A stretch of DNA of 64,000 bases from Micromonospora_I sp040659735 (GTDB lineage: Bacteria > Actinomycetota > Actinomycetes > Mycobacteriales > Micromonosporaceae). Positions 1 through 8,414 of this stretch are shown piece after piece. The notes beneath the pieces are model-generated. The model saw only the letters and a program-made list of their open reading frames with translations. It was not told the origin of the DNA and did not search any database. The stretch covers positions 1-64,000 of the forward strand of contig NZ_JBFANZ010000004.1 of assembly GCF_040659735.1 (NCBI RefSeq), written 5' to 3'. The stretch's first letter is position 1, and every line of letters begins with the position of its first letter. The translations under genes were made by a program, and so were the position numbers.

Positions 1-186
1 TACGCGGTGCCCGACCGCCACAAGCTCGGCAAGATCCTCGTCAACGCGGTCGCGCACATGGTGACGTCGGCCTCCGTCGGCCTCGTCAAGAAGTTTCCCC
101 GTCGACCCGCCGGCGTGGTCGCGCCGCCGCTCGCCGTGGGCGCTCCGATGACCGGACGGGCTCGACCGAAGGCCCGGCTCGCCTAG
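1..186 (+). CDS. 3' end of an unidentified gene cut by the window edge
   Basis: The last 61 codons of a rightward gene are visible, ending in TAG at 184-186. The tail starts YAVPDRHKLGKILVNAV and ends in an Arg/Pro/Ala-rich stretch (GRARPKARLA). I do not recognise a domain in it. It converges on the MFS gene that follows, and a strong hairpin lies between the two stop codons. Function cannot be assigned from this fragment. Confidence 0.6.
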   Translation, partial: YAVPDRHKLGKILVNAVAHMVTSASVGLVKKFPRRPAGVVAPPLAVGAPMTGRARPKARLA

Positions 187-206
187 CGGGGACCACCGGG
201 CGAAGT

Positions 207-239
207 CGGGCGGGAGAGGTCGTCGACCTCTCCCGCCCG
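207..239. terminator. Bidirectional hairpin between convergent genes
   Basis: A perfect 14-bp stem (207-220 with 226-239) and 5-base loop CGTCG lies between the stop codons of two convergent genes. There is no U-tract, which is usual for GC-rich actinobacterial terminators. It probably ends transcription from both sides. Confidence 0.75.
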
Positions 240-247
240 TCGGGCGG

Positions 248-1573
248 TCAGCCCTTCGTCACATCGCCGAGGTCTCGGCGGTACGTCTCGGCGATCGCCG
301 CGACGCTGACCACGCTGATCAGGGAAACCACCACCATGTACGCGGCGACCGAGGCCGACCCGCCGGTGGCGCTGTACAGCGCCGTGGCGATGAACGGTGC
401 GATACCGCCACCGAACGTCGCACCGAGCTGGTAGCCGAGCGACGCCCCGCTGTACCGGACCCGTGTGTTGAACATCTCGGAGAAGAGCGCCGCCTGTGGG
501 CCGTACGAGATGCCGAGCGTCAGGGCCATCCCGCCCAACGCCACCAGGGCGAGTGGCATGGACTTGGTGTCCATCAGCGGGAAGAACGCGATGGACCACA
601 GGGCCATCGCCCCGGTGCCGACCAGGAAAACCTTGCGGCGACCGACCCGGTCGGACCACTTGCCCGCCGGTGCCAGCGCGGCCAGCCACACCAGCGACGA
701 GCAGACCAGGGCGATGAGTACCTGCTGCCGGGTGAAGCCGACCACCTTGGTCATGTACGACAGGGCGTAGACCAGGAACAGGTAGCCCATCGCGTTGATG
801 CCGATGTGGGCGCCGCAGGCCAGCAGCACCTGCTTCGGGCTGCGCCGCACCACCTCGCCCAACGGGAACTTGCTCTGGTCGTTCTCCTGCTTGGCCTTGA
901 CGAACTCCGGGCTCTCCCCGATAGCCAGCCGGATGAAGAGTCCGACCACGACGAGCACGATGCTGGAGAGGAAGGCGATCCGCCAACCCCAGGCGGCGAA
1001 CTCCTTCTCCGTGGTGAACGCGTTCAGCAGCAGGAAGACACCGTTGGAGAGGACGAGCCCGGCGGGGACGCCCATGGCCGGGAAGCTGCCGTAGAAGCCG
1101 CGCTTGCCGGCCGGGGCGAACTCGACGGCCATCAGCGCCGCGCCGCCCCACTCGCCGCCCGCGGCGATCCCCTGCACGAAGCGGAGCGTGACGAGCAGGA
1201 TCGGCGCCCACACCCCGATGGTGTCGTAGGTGGGGAGCAGCCCGATGCAGAAGGTCGCCGCACCCATCGCGAGCAGGGTGGCGACCAGCATCGACTTGCG
1301 GCCGACCTTGTCACCGAGGTGACCGGCGATCATCCCGCCGACGGGACGGGCCACGAAGCCGACAGCGAACGTGGCGAACGCGGCCAGCGTGCCACCGACG
1401 GAGGAGAACGAGGGGAAGAACTGCGGGCCCAGCACGAGCGCCGCGGCGATGCCGTAGATGTAGAAGTCGTACCACTCGATCGCGGTGCCGATGAGGCTCG
1501 CGACGGCGACCTTCCGCGCCGAGGCCGTGTTTTTCTGGTCGGGGCCGGCCTGGGTTGGGACCGTTCGGGTCAT
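248..1573 (-). CDS. MFS transporter, metabolite:H+ symporter (MHS) type
   Basis: Encodes 441 residues, the usual size for this family, with about 12 hydrophobic segments. MHS hallmarks are the N-terminal TAIEWYDFYIYG, the loop GHLGDKVGRKS, the stretch RFVQGIAAGGEWGGAAL and the second-half loop GKWSDRVGRRK. Relatives take up organic acids, osmolytes or shikimate-like acids by proton symport across the inner membrane. An upstream in-frame extension is possible, but ATG 1573 is preceded by AGGGAG at good spacing and begins the conserved part. It is last in a leftward run with two M20 amidohydrolases, so it may import their substrate or handle a product. Confidence 0.9.
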   Translation of the reverse strand: MTRTVPTQAGPDQKNTASARKVAVASLIGTAIEWYDFYIYGIAAALVLGPQFFPSFSSVGGTLAAFATFAVGFVARPVGGMIAGHLGDKVGRKSMLVATLLAMGAATFCIGLLPTYDTIGVWAPILLVTLRFVQGIAAGGEWGGAALMAVEFAPAGKRGFYGSFPAMGVPAGLVLSNGVFLLLNAFTTEKEFAAWGWRIAFLSSIVLVVVGLFIRLAIGESPEFVKAKQENDQSKFPLGEVVRRSPKQVLLACGAHIGINAMGYLFLVYALSYMTKVVGFTRQQVLIALVCSSLVWLAALAPAGKWSDRVGRRKVFLVGTGAMALWSIAFFPLMDTKSMPLALVALGGMALTLGISYGPQAALFSEMFNTRVRYSGASLGYQLGATFGGGIAPFIATALYSATGGSASVAAYMVVVSLISVVSVAAIAETYRRDLGDVTKG

Positions 1574-1611
1574 GGTGAATCTCCCTGGGGGTATTCGGTT
1601 CGCTGGCCGGA

Positions 1612-3141
1612 TCACGCGTTTTGCTGGAGGACGTTCTGAGCTGCGGTGGCCATCCGGCCGCTCAGCTCGGGCTCCCAGCCTTCCCACTTGGGCCCGTTGT
1701 GGAAGGCGTCGATGACCGCCTCGTAGTGCTCCGGGGGGAGCGGATCCCGCTTCGGCACGGGGCGCCCCTCGGGGATCGGGCTGTACCAGCGGACGTCCTT
1801 GGTACGTTCCTCGAATTCGGCCTTCGCCGCGTCGAGGGTCGGCCGGTCACGCAGCAGGTCCAGCACGGTCGTCGAAATGATCTTCGCGGCGGTGAGGAAC
1901 GACTGGTGCGCGATGTTGGAGAGGCTGAACGACGCGGTCGACCAGTCGGGCATGCCCCAGGCGCCGAGGTAGTTGGTCGAGATCATCACGAAGGGGCACT
2001 TGTACGAGAACGTGGTGATGTCCGTGGTGATCATGGTGTTGCGGACCGGCCGGGTCCCCGGCGGCGCCAGCTGCAGAGTGCCGAACGGGGTGTCGGTCTG
2101 CGGGGCCCCGATCGCCTTCTGGATGAGCTTGCCGAACTCGACGTCGGTCTCGGAGAAGCGCGGCGCACCGATGACCTCGACGTTCTTGTGCGCGGCCCGG
2201 GCCAGCACGAGGTTGGGGATCGGCTCCCAGGTGCCGGTGAGCACCTCGTTGCTCACCTTGACGCCCATCGCGAGCGCGGCCCCGTTGGCGCAGTCGAAGA
2301 TCCGCTCCTGGATCTTCTCGTGCTCGGCCCGGGTCATCGCCCGGGAGATGTAGGTCGACTTCGCGACGCCCGGGATGCTGGAGACCGCGTAGTCGGCGTA
2401 CTCCTTGTTCAGAATCGAGGCGATGATCGGGTACGACGACGCCGGGATGATCGAGTCCTTGATGAAGTTGACCGCGACGTCGGTGAGCTCCAGCGCGTGC
2501 AGCGCGTTGTTGCCGCCCCACGGCATGGCGTTGTAGACGGACACACCGTCGAAGGTGTGCGCGGTCTGGTTGTTGCAGCGGATCTGGCTGGAGAGGAACC
2601 AGTCGGCGCCCGTCTCGTCCGAGGGGTGCCACCCCACGCACGCGTCCAGCCCGTCGAAGACGCCCGCGCTGGCCATCACGTTCTTGCCGAACGCGTTCTT
2701 CTCCGCCGGCGTGCCGAAGAGCTTGAACGTCCCCGGGATCTGGTTGGCCTCCATCGCGTGCTTGATCGCGATGGCCGCGCCGACCGCGCCGGCGCCGAGG
2801 CCGTGGTGCATGTCGTAGCAGCCGGCCAGCCCCGGCAGGACCTGCTGCTTGTACGGCACCGGCATCTGCGACGTGCCGTCGACCGCCTCGTACTCGGCGA
2901 AGCTGCCGATCACCGGATAGCCGGAGCCGTACGTCGCGACGAAGGACGTCTCGAGGCCGGCGACGCCGGTCTCGACCGTGAAGCCCTCCTTGCGCAGGAG
3001 TTCCACGATCGCCGCGGCGGCGCGGTATTCCTGGAGCGCCGGTTCCGCGAAGAGCCAGATGCGGTCGCTGAGCTCGGTGATGACGGCCTGATTGTCATCG
3101 ATCCACCGGACAGCGTCCTGCTTTTCACCCGAAAAGGACAT
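1612..3141 (-). CDS. M20-family amidohydrolase, AbgB-like (aminobenzoyl-glutamate hydrolase subunit type)
   Basis: Encodes 509 residues resembling AbgB-type M20 peptidases, cytoplasmic two-domain metallohydrolases that cut amide bonds of N-acyl amino acids. Visible landmarks are GSFAEYEAVDG (family EYDALPG), FGTPAEKNAFGK (the PAEE region) and CVGWHP. The expected GCGHNLLGAG metal motif appears as YDMHHGLGAG, so the usual first ligand Cys seems to be replaced by Asp while His is kept. ATG 3141 has a GGAGGTG ribosome site. It lies 51 bp downstream of a second M20 gene and 38 bp before the MFS gene, so the three are probably one transcript. The substrate is unknown. Confidence 0.85.
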   Translation of the reverse strand: MSFSGEKQDAVRWIDDNQAVITELSDRIWLFAEPALQEYRAAAAIVELLRKEGFTVETGVAGLETSFVATYGSGYPVIGSFAEYEAVDGTSQMPVPYKQQVLPGLAGCYDMHHGLGAGAVGAAIAIKHAMEANQIPGTFKLFGTPAEKNAFGKNVMASAGVFDGLDACVGWHPSDETGADWFLSSQIRCNNQTAHTFDGVSVYNAMPWGGNNALHALELTDVAVNFIKDSIIPASSYPIIASILNKEYADYAVSSIPGVAKSTYISRAMTRAEHEKIQERIFDCANGAALAMGVKVSNEVLTGTWEPIPNLVLARAAHKNVEVIGAPRFSETDVEFGKLIQKAIGAPQTDTPFGTLQLAPPGTRPVRNTMITTDITTFSYKCPFVMISTNYLGAWGMPDWSTASFSLSNIAHQSFLTAAKIISTTVLDLLRDRPTLDAAKAEFEERTKDVRWYSPIPEGRPVPKRDPLPPEHYEAVIDAFHNGPKWEGWEPELSGRMATAAQNVLQQNA

Positions 3142-3192
3142 GGTTCTGCACCTCCGTGAAGAGAAGTCGTGGGAACGAGCCGCTGCGGCGCG

Positions 3193-4377
3193 CTACGGGG
3201 TTCCGAGCCGTTGCGTCAGGAGGCTCCGGACGAGGACGTCCATGGTGTCGACTCCCGCGGCGATCGCCCGCTCGTCGACGTCGAACAATGAGTGGTGCAA
3301 CGGGTGACAGCCGTCGGGACCGGCCACGCCCAGCTTGAAATACAGCCCCGGTACGCGTTCCGCGTAGAGCGCGAAGTCGTCCGTGGTCATCGGAGGTTCC
3401 GTGAGCCGCCGGACCGACCCGGCCCCGAGCGGTCCGGGCAGGACCGCATGGGCCCGGGCAACGACCCGCGGGTCGTTGCGCAGCGCCGGCATGGCGTTCG
3501 CCCACTCGACCTCGGCCGTGGTCCCCGCCGCCGAGGTCACGCCGGCGACGACCTGCTCCAGCCGCGCCTTGAGGCGCTCGCGCACGACGTCGTCGACCGT
3601 GCGGATGGTCCCGGTCATCTCGACACTGTCGGCGAGGACGCTCTGCGAGTTGCCGCCGGCCACGGTGCCGACGTTGAGCGACGCCAGGTCGCCGGCGTCG
3701 GTCGAGCGGGAGACGAGGTGGTGCAGCGCCCCGATGAGCTGGCTCGCGACCAGGATGGCGTCGACGCCGCGGCTCGGCGTCGCCGCGTGGGCGCCGACGC
3801 CCGCCACGTGGATCCGGAAGGCGTCCTTGGCGGCCATCGCCACCGCGTTGTCGACACCGATCACGCCGGCGGGCAGGTCCGGCCAGCAGTGCAGTCCGAG
3901 CACGGCGTCCACGGCGGGGTTGTCGAGCACCCCGGCGTCGACCATCGCCGCGCCGCCGCTCGCCTGCCCGAACGGGATCTCCTCGGCGGGCTGGAACAAC
4001 AGCTTCACCGTCCCGGGCCAGTTCCGGTCACGGGCGAGACGCTCCCCCAGTCCGACCACCACCGTGGTGTGCACGTCGTGTCCGCAGGCGTGGCAGACGC
4101 CCGGGTTGGCCGAAACGTAGGGCACGGTCTTGCGGTCCGGCACGGGCAGGGCGTCCAGGTCGGCGCGGACCGCGACACAGGGTCCGGGGCGTTCGCCCGA
4201 GAGGACGGCGACGACACCGGTCTTGGCGACCCCCTCGACCACGTCCCAGCCGGCGGCCCGCAGCCGCGCCGCCACCAGCCCGGCCGTGCGGTGTTCGGCG
4301 AAGCGCAACTCCGGGTGGGCGTGCAGATCCCGCCGCAGCGCGACGAGTTCGGCGAACTCGTCAGTCGTTGTCTCCAA
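3193..4377 (-). CDS. M20D amidohydrolase (hippurate hydrolase / N-acyl-amino-acid deacylase type)
   Basis: Encodes 394 residues, full length for M20D. It opens with the typical LRRDLHAHPELRFAE and contains CHACGHDVHTTVVVG (metal Cys and His), FQPAEEIPFG (catalytic Glu) and LGLHCWPDLPAG (His), then a dimerisation domain with GVGAHAATPSRGVDAI. Such enzymes hydrolyse N-acyl amino acids or related amides in the cytoplasm. It is the first gene of the leftward run with an AbgB-like partner and an MHS transporter, downstream of a TTGACT-N17-TACGGT promoter. The pairing of two M20 enzymes recalls AbgA/AbgB, but the family alone does not tell the substrate. Confidence 0.9.
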   Translation of the reverse strand: METTTDEFAELVALRRDLHAHPELRFAEHRTAGLVAARLRAAGWDVVEGVAKTGVVAVLSGERPGPCVAVRADLDALPVPDRKTVPYVSANPGVCHACGHDVHTTVVVGLGERLARDRNWPGTVKLLFQPAEEIPFGQASGGAAMVDAGVLDNPAVDAVLGLHCWPDLPAGVIGVDNAVAMAAKDAFRIHVAGVGAHAATPSRGVDAILVASQLIGALHHLVSRSTDAGDLASLNVGTVAGGNSQSVLADSVEMTGTIRTVDDVVRERLKARLEQVVAGVTSAAGTTAEVEWANAMPALRNDPRVVARAHAVLPGPLGAGSVRRLTEPPMTTDDFALYAERVPGLYFKLGVAGPDGCHPLHHSLFDVDERAIAAGVDTMDVLVRSLLTQRLGTP

Positions 4378-4425
4378 GCCGAAGCCCTTCTCTTGCCGGA
4401 ATAGGCCCGTAATTACGTTCGGCTC

Positions 4426-4490
4426 ACCGTAGAAGTACCGCTGTTAGGAGTCAAGACCTGCTTGACGGTGGTTTTTTTGCGTCCTACGCT
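4426..4490. promoter_or_regulatory. Back-to-back divergent promoters sharing a palindromic operator
   Basis: Rightward promoter: TTGACG (4462-4467), 17-bp spacer, TACGCT (4485-4490), serving the aldehyde dehydrogenase. Leftward promoter: TTGACT (4454 down to 4449), 17-bp spacer, TACGGT (4431 down to 4426), serving the M20 operon. Between them lies the perfect inverted repeat GTCAAG-ACCTG-CTTGAC (4450-4466), which overlaps both -35 boxes. One regulator bound there could switch both transcripts; which one is not shown by the sequence. Confidence 0.7.
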
Positions 4491-4527
4491 GCCAATAGCG
4501 GACGTATTTCGGACTTTAGGTGGCAGC

Positions 4528-6123
4528 GTGCGGCGAGACGACGGATCGGCGACCCAGACTGGGACGGCTCACACCGAGGCGGTTCCGACCGAGCCGGCGG
4601 CGGCGACAGCGCCCCGGCGTGGACCCGAGGCGGTGCGCGCGGTCCTGCCACCCGCCTGCCGCGAGGTGGGCCAGCTCTGGATCGACGGAGAGTGGCGCCC
4701 GGCGAGCACCGGTGCCACATTCGACACCATCGACCCCACCACCGGCCGCCACCTCTACACCGTCGCCGCCGCCAGCACCGCCGACGTCGACGCCGCGGTC
4801 GACGCCGCGCGACGCGCCAGCGCGCGATGGTGGGCGATGGACGGCCAGGACCGCGCCCGGATCCTGCGCCGGATCGCCGACGCCCTGCGTGCCCACGCGC
4901 CCCAGCTGGGGCTCCTGGACACCCTCGACGCCGGTCGGCCCATCCGCGACACCCAGACCCGCGACGTGGAGCGGGCCGCCCGCATCTTCGAGTTCTTCGC
5001 GGGCGTCACCGACCGGCTGCGCGGCGCGAACATTCCCGGCCAGCCCGGTTTCGTCAACCTGACCCGGTACGAGCCCTACGGCGTGGTCGGCGCGATCATC
5101 CCGTGGAACTACCCGATGACCAACGTCGCCACGAAGGTGGCCCCCGCCCTGGCCACGGGGAACGGCGTGGTGCTCAAGCCCGCCGAGCAGACGCCGCTCT
5201 CCGCGCTGCTCATCGCCCAGGTGGCGCACGACGCCGGCCTGCCACCGGGACTGCTCAACGTGGTCAACGGCCCCGGCGACGAGACCGGACGGGCGATCGT
5301 CGCCCACCCCGGCATCCCGAAGATCAGCTTCACCGGCTCGACCGAGGTCGGACGCCTCATCGGACGCACCTGCGGCGAATCGCTCAAAAGCGTGACCCTC
5401 GAGCTCGGCGGCAAGACCGCCAACGTCGTGTTCCCCGACGCTGACCTCGCCGCCGCCGCCGACGCGGCCGTCTTCACCGCCTTCATGAACCAGGGCCAGA
5501 CCTGCACCGCAGGCACCCGCCTCCTGCTGCACGACTCGATCGCCGATGAGTTCATCACGCTCGTCCGCGACCGGATGGCGACGATCGAGGTGGGGGATCC
5601 GCTCCGCCCCGAAACCCAGATCGGACCGGTCGTCTCCGAGGCGCAGTTCGACCGGGTCAAGTCGTACCTGAGCGCGGGCCTCGACGACGGAGCCCGGCTG
5701 CTCGTCGGCGGGGCGCGACCAGCGGGCGCACCAGACGCCGGCTTCTTCGTCGCACCGGCGCTCTTCGTCGACGTCGAGCCGACCATGCGGATCGCCCGGG
5801 AGGAGATCTTCGGCCCGGTCCTGTCCGTGCTGCGCTTCGGCGACGAGGACGAGGCCATCGCGCTGGCGAACGGAACGCCGTACGGGCTGGCGGCCGCGAT
5901 CTGGACGAGTGACGTCGGTCGGGTGCACCGCTTCGCCGAGCGGGCGGAGGCCGGCATCGTGTGGGCCAACACCGTCCACACGCTGCACCCCGGGTCACCG
6001 TACGGCGGCTACAAGCAGAGCGGGGTCGGCGCCGAGATGGGCATCGAAGCGGTCACCCACCTGATGCGGCTCAAGAGCATCTGGATCGGCACGGAACCCT
6101 GGCGCTCCCCGTGGGTGGGCTGA
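4528..6123 (+). CDS. NAD(P)-dependent aldehyde dehydrogenase
   Basis: Encodes 531 residues of the classical ALDH fold, oxidising an aldehyde to the acid. Seen are PWNYP (192-196), Lys217 in KPAEQTP, FTGSTEVG (268-275, dinucleotide loop), the general base Glu292 in LELGGK, catalytic Cys326 in NQGQTC, and EEIFGPVLSV. It is most like betaine-aldehyde or aminobutyraldehyde-type enzymes, but the substrate is not decided by these motifs. GTG 4528 is chosen because an upstream TTG at 4462 is the -35 box of the promoter, and AGG at 4518-4520 gives a ribosome site. The 45 or so residues before the domain are low complexity, so an internal start is possible. A regulator gene follows after 85 bp. Confidence 0.88.
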   Translation: MRRDDGSATQTGTAHTEAVPTEPAAATAPRRGPEAVRAVLPPACREVGQLWIDGEWRPASTGATFDTIDPTTGRHLYTVAAASTADVDAAVDAARRASARWWAMDGQDRARILRRIADALRAHAPQLGLLDTLDAGRPIRDTQTRDVERAARIFEFFAGVTDRLRGANIPGQPGFVNLTRYEPYGVVGAIIPWNYPMTNVATKVAPALATGNGVVLKPAEQTPLSALLIAQVAHDAGLPPGLLNVVNGPGDETGRAIVAHPGIPKISFTGSTEVGRLIGRTCGESLKSVTLELGGKTANVVFPDADLAAAADAAVFTAFMNQGQTCTAGTRLLLHDSIADEFITLVRDRMATIEVGDPLRPETQIGPVVSEAQFDRVKSYLSAGLDDGARLLVGGARPAGAPDAGFFVAPALFVDVEPTMRIAREEIFGPVLSVLRFGDEDEAIALANGTPYGLAAAIWTSDVGRVHRFAERAEAGIVWANTVHTLHPGSPYGGYKQSGVGAEMGIEAVTHLMRLKSIWIGTEPWRSPWVG

Positions 6124-6208
6124 CGGGCGGGACCACACGCGACAGTCCGTGCATGCGAGCATTGGCGGTCACGGTGGCCCATGACGCGCTCGCACAGGGG
6201 GTGGTGGT

Positions 6209-7501
6209 GTGATCGGGATCGTCGGACCCGAGGACTCGGTCGCGCTGACTCTGCGGGTCGCCGCCGAGATCGGGCTCGCCGACTCGGTCATCGCCCGCAC
6301 CTACGAGGTCGCCGACCAGGCGCCCGAGCTGGCGCGGGAGCTGGACGCCGTATGCCAGGTGGTGCTCTTCACCGGCCGCGTCCCGTACCTCTTCACCCTC
6401 GCGGCCGGCGACCACCGGGCGAATCTGGACTGCGTCGCCCACTCCGGCATCGACCTCTACCGCTCGTTGGTGCTGCTCCTGCGCACGTTCGGCGGCCATC
6501 TGCCCGCGCTGAGCATCGACACGGTGGAAGGCGAGGTGGTGAGCGAGGTCTGGCGCGACCTGTCGTTGGACCCGCCGACGACCGTGCTGCCGCTGACCAG
6601 CGCCGGCGACGCCGCGACGGTGCGCGGCACCGACGACATCGTGGCGTTCCACCTCGAGGCGTGGCGCTCCGGCGCCGTCGAGGCGTGCCTGACCTGCCTG
6701 CGTTCGGTCTACGACGCGCTGGTCCGCCACGATGTACCGGTGTTCCGGGTGGAGCACACCCGCGCGGCGATCCGCGACGCCCTCGACCGGGCGCGGCAGA
6801 CGCTGCAGACCGCCCAGGTGGAGGCCCAGCAGATCGCCCTCGGTCTGCTGGAACTCCTGCCGACCGGCACGGACACCCCGCAGCCGGCCTTCGCCGCCGC
6901 CCGCGACCACCTGGTCAGCCTGCTGCACGGGCGCGTGCAGCAGGTCGACGAGCGGACGCTGATGCTCTTCACCACGTGGGGAACGCTGCAGAACGTGCTC
7001 AGCCGTCCCGGCTCAGGATCGGCGCTCATGCCGGACGGGTTGCGCGACGGGATCGCGTTGGGCTTCGGGCTCGGCGCCACGCTGCCGCGGGCCGAGGAGA
7101 ACGCACGGCGCGCCGTGGCGCTGTCACGGGTGGAACGCGCCATCGGCTGCGTGGTCTTCACCGACGGCACGGTCCGCCGTCTCGACGACGACCGTCCGGG
7201 CACGACCCTGACGCTGCGCCAGACGGATCCCCGGATGCTCGAGCTGGCCCGCGCCCTGGACATGAGTCCGACCTCGTTCCAGCGTCTCGCCGCGGCCCTG
7301 CAGGGCCTGGACGCGCGTGCGCTGACCGCACAGGACCTCGCCGATTCGCTGGGCGTGGGCGCCCGCAGCGCCCGCCGGATCCTGCTCAAGCTGGAGCAGG
7401 GCAGGATCGTCTCCCGCAGCGGCAGTGTCACCGGGCCGGGCGCGGGGCGTCCGCAGACCCTGTTCAAGGTCGACCTGCAGAAGCTTCTCCCGGAGTCCTG
7501 A
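6209..7501 (+). CDS. Ligand-sensing transcriptional regulator with C-terminal winged helix
   Basis: Encodes 430 residues. The N-terminal 100 or so (IGIVGPEDSVALTLRVAAE, then VVLFTGRVPYLFTLA) look like a Rossmann-type sensor resembling the little-studied N-terminal domains of some Firmicutes regulators. The middle is a helical/GGDEF-like region, and the C-terminus (residues 345-430) carries a winged helix with LTAQDLADSLGVGARSARR and a basic tail. No transmembrane segment is seen. GTG 6209 follows CAGGGG. It is probably cotranscribed with the aldehyde dehydrogenase and is a candidate to bind the palindrome at 4450-4466. The family name is uncertain. Confidence 0.7.
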   Translation: MIGIVGPEDSVALTLRVAAEIGLADSVIARTYEVADQAPELARELDAVCQVVLFTGRVPYLFTLAAGDHRANLDCVAHSGIDLYRSLVLLLRTFGGHLPALSIDTVEGEVVSEVWRDLSLDPPTTVLPLTSAGDAATVRGTDDIVAFHLEAWRSGAVEACLTCLRSVYDALVRHDVPVFRVEHTRAAIRDALDRARQTLQTAQVEAQQIALGLLELLPTGTDTPQPAFAAARDHLVSLLHGRVQQVDERTLMLFTTWGTLQNVLSRPGSGSALMPDGLRDGIALGFGLGATLPRAEENARRAVALSRVERAIGCVVFTDGTVRRLDDDRPGTTLTLRQTDPRMLELARALDMSPTSFQRLAAALQGLDARALTAQDLADSLGVGARSARRILLKLEQGRIVSRSGSVTGPGAGRPQTLFKVDLQKLLPES

Positions 7502-7517
7502 CGCGTCGCCGGAGGCC

Positions 7518-7550
7518 GAGGATGCCGCGCCGGACGGGCGCGGCATCCTC
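7518..7550. terminator. Bidirectional hairpin between convergent regulator and permease genes
   Basis: A perfect 14-bp stem (7518-7531 with 7537-7550) and a 5-base loop sits between the stop codons of the rightward regulator and the leftward ABC operon. It is followed by TCCCCC rather than a T-run. Confidence 0.75.
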
Positions 7551-7589
7551 TCCCCCACCACTCGGCTGAGGCGACGGTGGTGAACGCCG

Positions 7590-8414
7590 TCAGGCGGAGA
7601 CGGCGGCCGGCTGCTCCTCGGTGCGCGTGCGCTTCTTCCGCCGACCGATCATCTGCGGCAGGAGAAGGAGCAGCGTGGTCGCCGTGACGATGATGCTCGA
7701 CGCGGCCGCCATGGTCGGATCGATGTTGTACGTGACGCTGGTGAACATCTGCACCGGCAGCGGGCGCAGATCCGGCGACTGCAGATAGAGCGAGATCACC
7801 ACCTCGTCGAAGGAGGTGACGAAGGCGAACACCGCGCCGGAGAGCACCCCCGGCACGATGAGCGGCGCGATGATCAGCCGGAGCACGGTGATCGGCGACG
7901 CGCCCAGACTCGCGGCGGCATGCTCGATCCGCCGGTCGAGCGTCCGGATGCTCGCGGAGACGGTGATCACCACGAAGGGGATGGCGAGTGCCGTGTGCGC
8001 GACAACGAGGCCGATCATCGTCCCCTGCAGTCCCCACTCCAGGAAGGCGATGTAGATCGCGATCGCGACCACGATCTGAGGAATGATCATCGGCAGCAGG
8101 AGCAGCCCCTGGGCGGCGACGGCCACCCTGATACGCCCGCGTACGAGCGCGAACGCCGCCGCGGTGCCGAGGACCGTCGCCAGCAGCGTCACCCAGACCG
8201 CGAGTTGCACCGACACCAGCAGGGCGTCCGTCCACGCCGGATCGGTGAAGAACTGCTTGTAGTAGGTGAGCGACCAGGACTCCGGCGGAAAGTTGAAGCT
8301 CTGCTCGCCGGTGAAGCTGAGCGGGATCACGACGAAGGTCGGCGCGACCAGCCACAGCCCCACGACGACGCAGAGCACCCGCAGCGGCCAGGGCACCCGG
8401 ACGTGTTGCTTCAT
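7590..8414 (-). CDS. ABC transporter permease, PotC/spermidine-putrescine type
   Basis: Encodes 274 residues with about six transmembrane helices and the cytoplasmic EAA-loop (EHAAASLGASPITVLR) of binding-protein-dependent permeases. The C-terminal region with FDEVVISLYL is typical of PotC-like subunits of polyamine, opine or phosphonate-like importers. ATG 8414 overlaps the preceding permease stop by 4 bp (ATGA) and has a GGAGGG site. It pairs with the PotB-like permease, the lipoprotein at 9304-10350 and probably the ATPase encoded at 14961-16124. Confidence 0.92.
   Translation of the reverse strand: MKQHVRVPWPLRVLCVVVGLWLVAPTFVVIPLSFTGEQSFNFPPESWSLTYYKQFFTDPAWTDALLVSVQLAVWVTLLATVLGTAAAFALVRGRIRVAVAAQGLLLLPMIIPQIVVAIAIYIAFLEWGLQGTMIGLVVAHTALAIPFVVITVSASIRTLDRRIEHAAASLGASPITVLRLIIAPLIVPGVLSGAVFAFVTSFDEVVISLYLQSPDLRPLPVQMFTSVTYNIDPTMAAASSIIVTATTLLLLLPQMIGRRKKRTRTEEQPAAVSA

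Noticed and set aside
4462..4527. TTG at 4462 as start of the aldehyde dehydrogenase
   Set aside because: TTGACG here is the -35 box of a 17-bp-spaced promoter; the mRNA would begin after 4490, so a later start (GTG 4528) is required.
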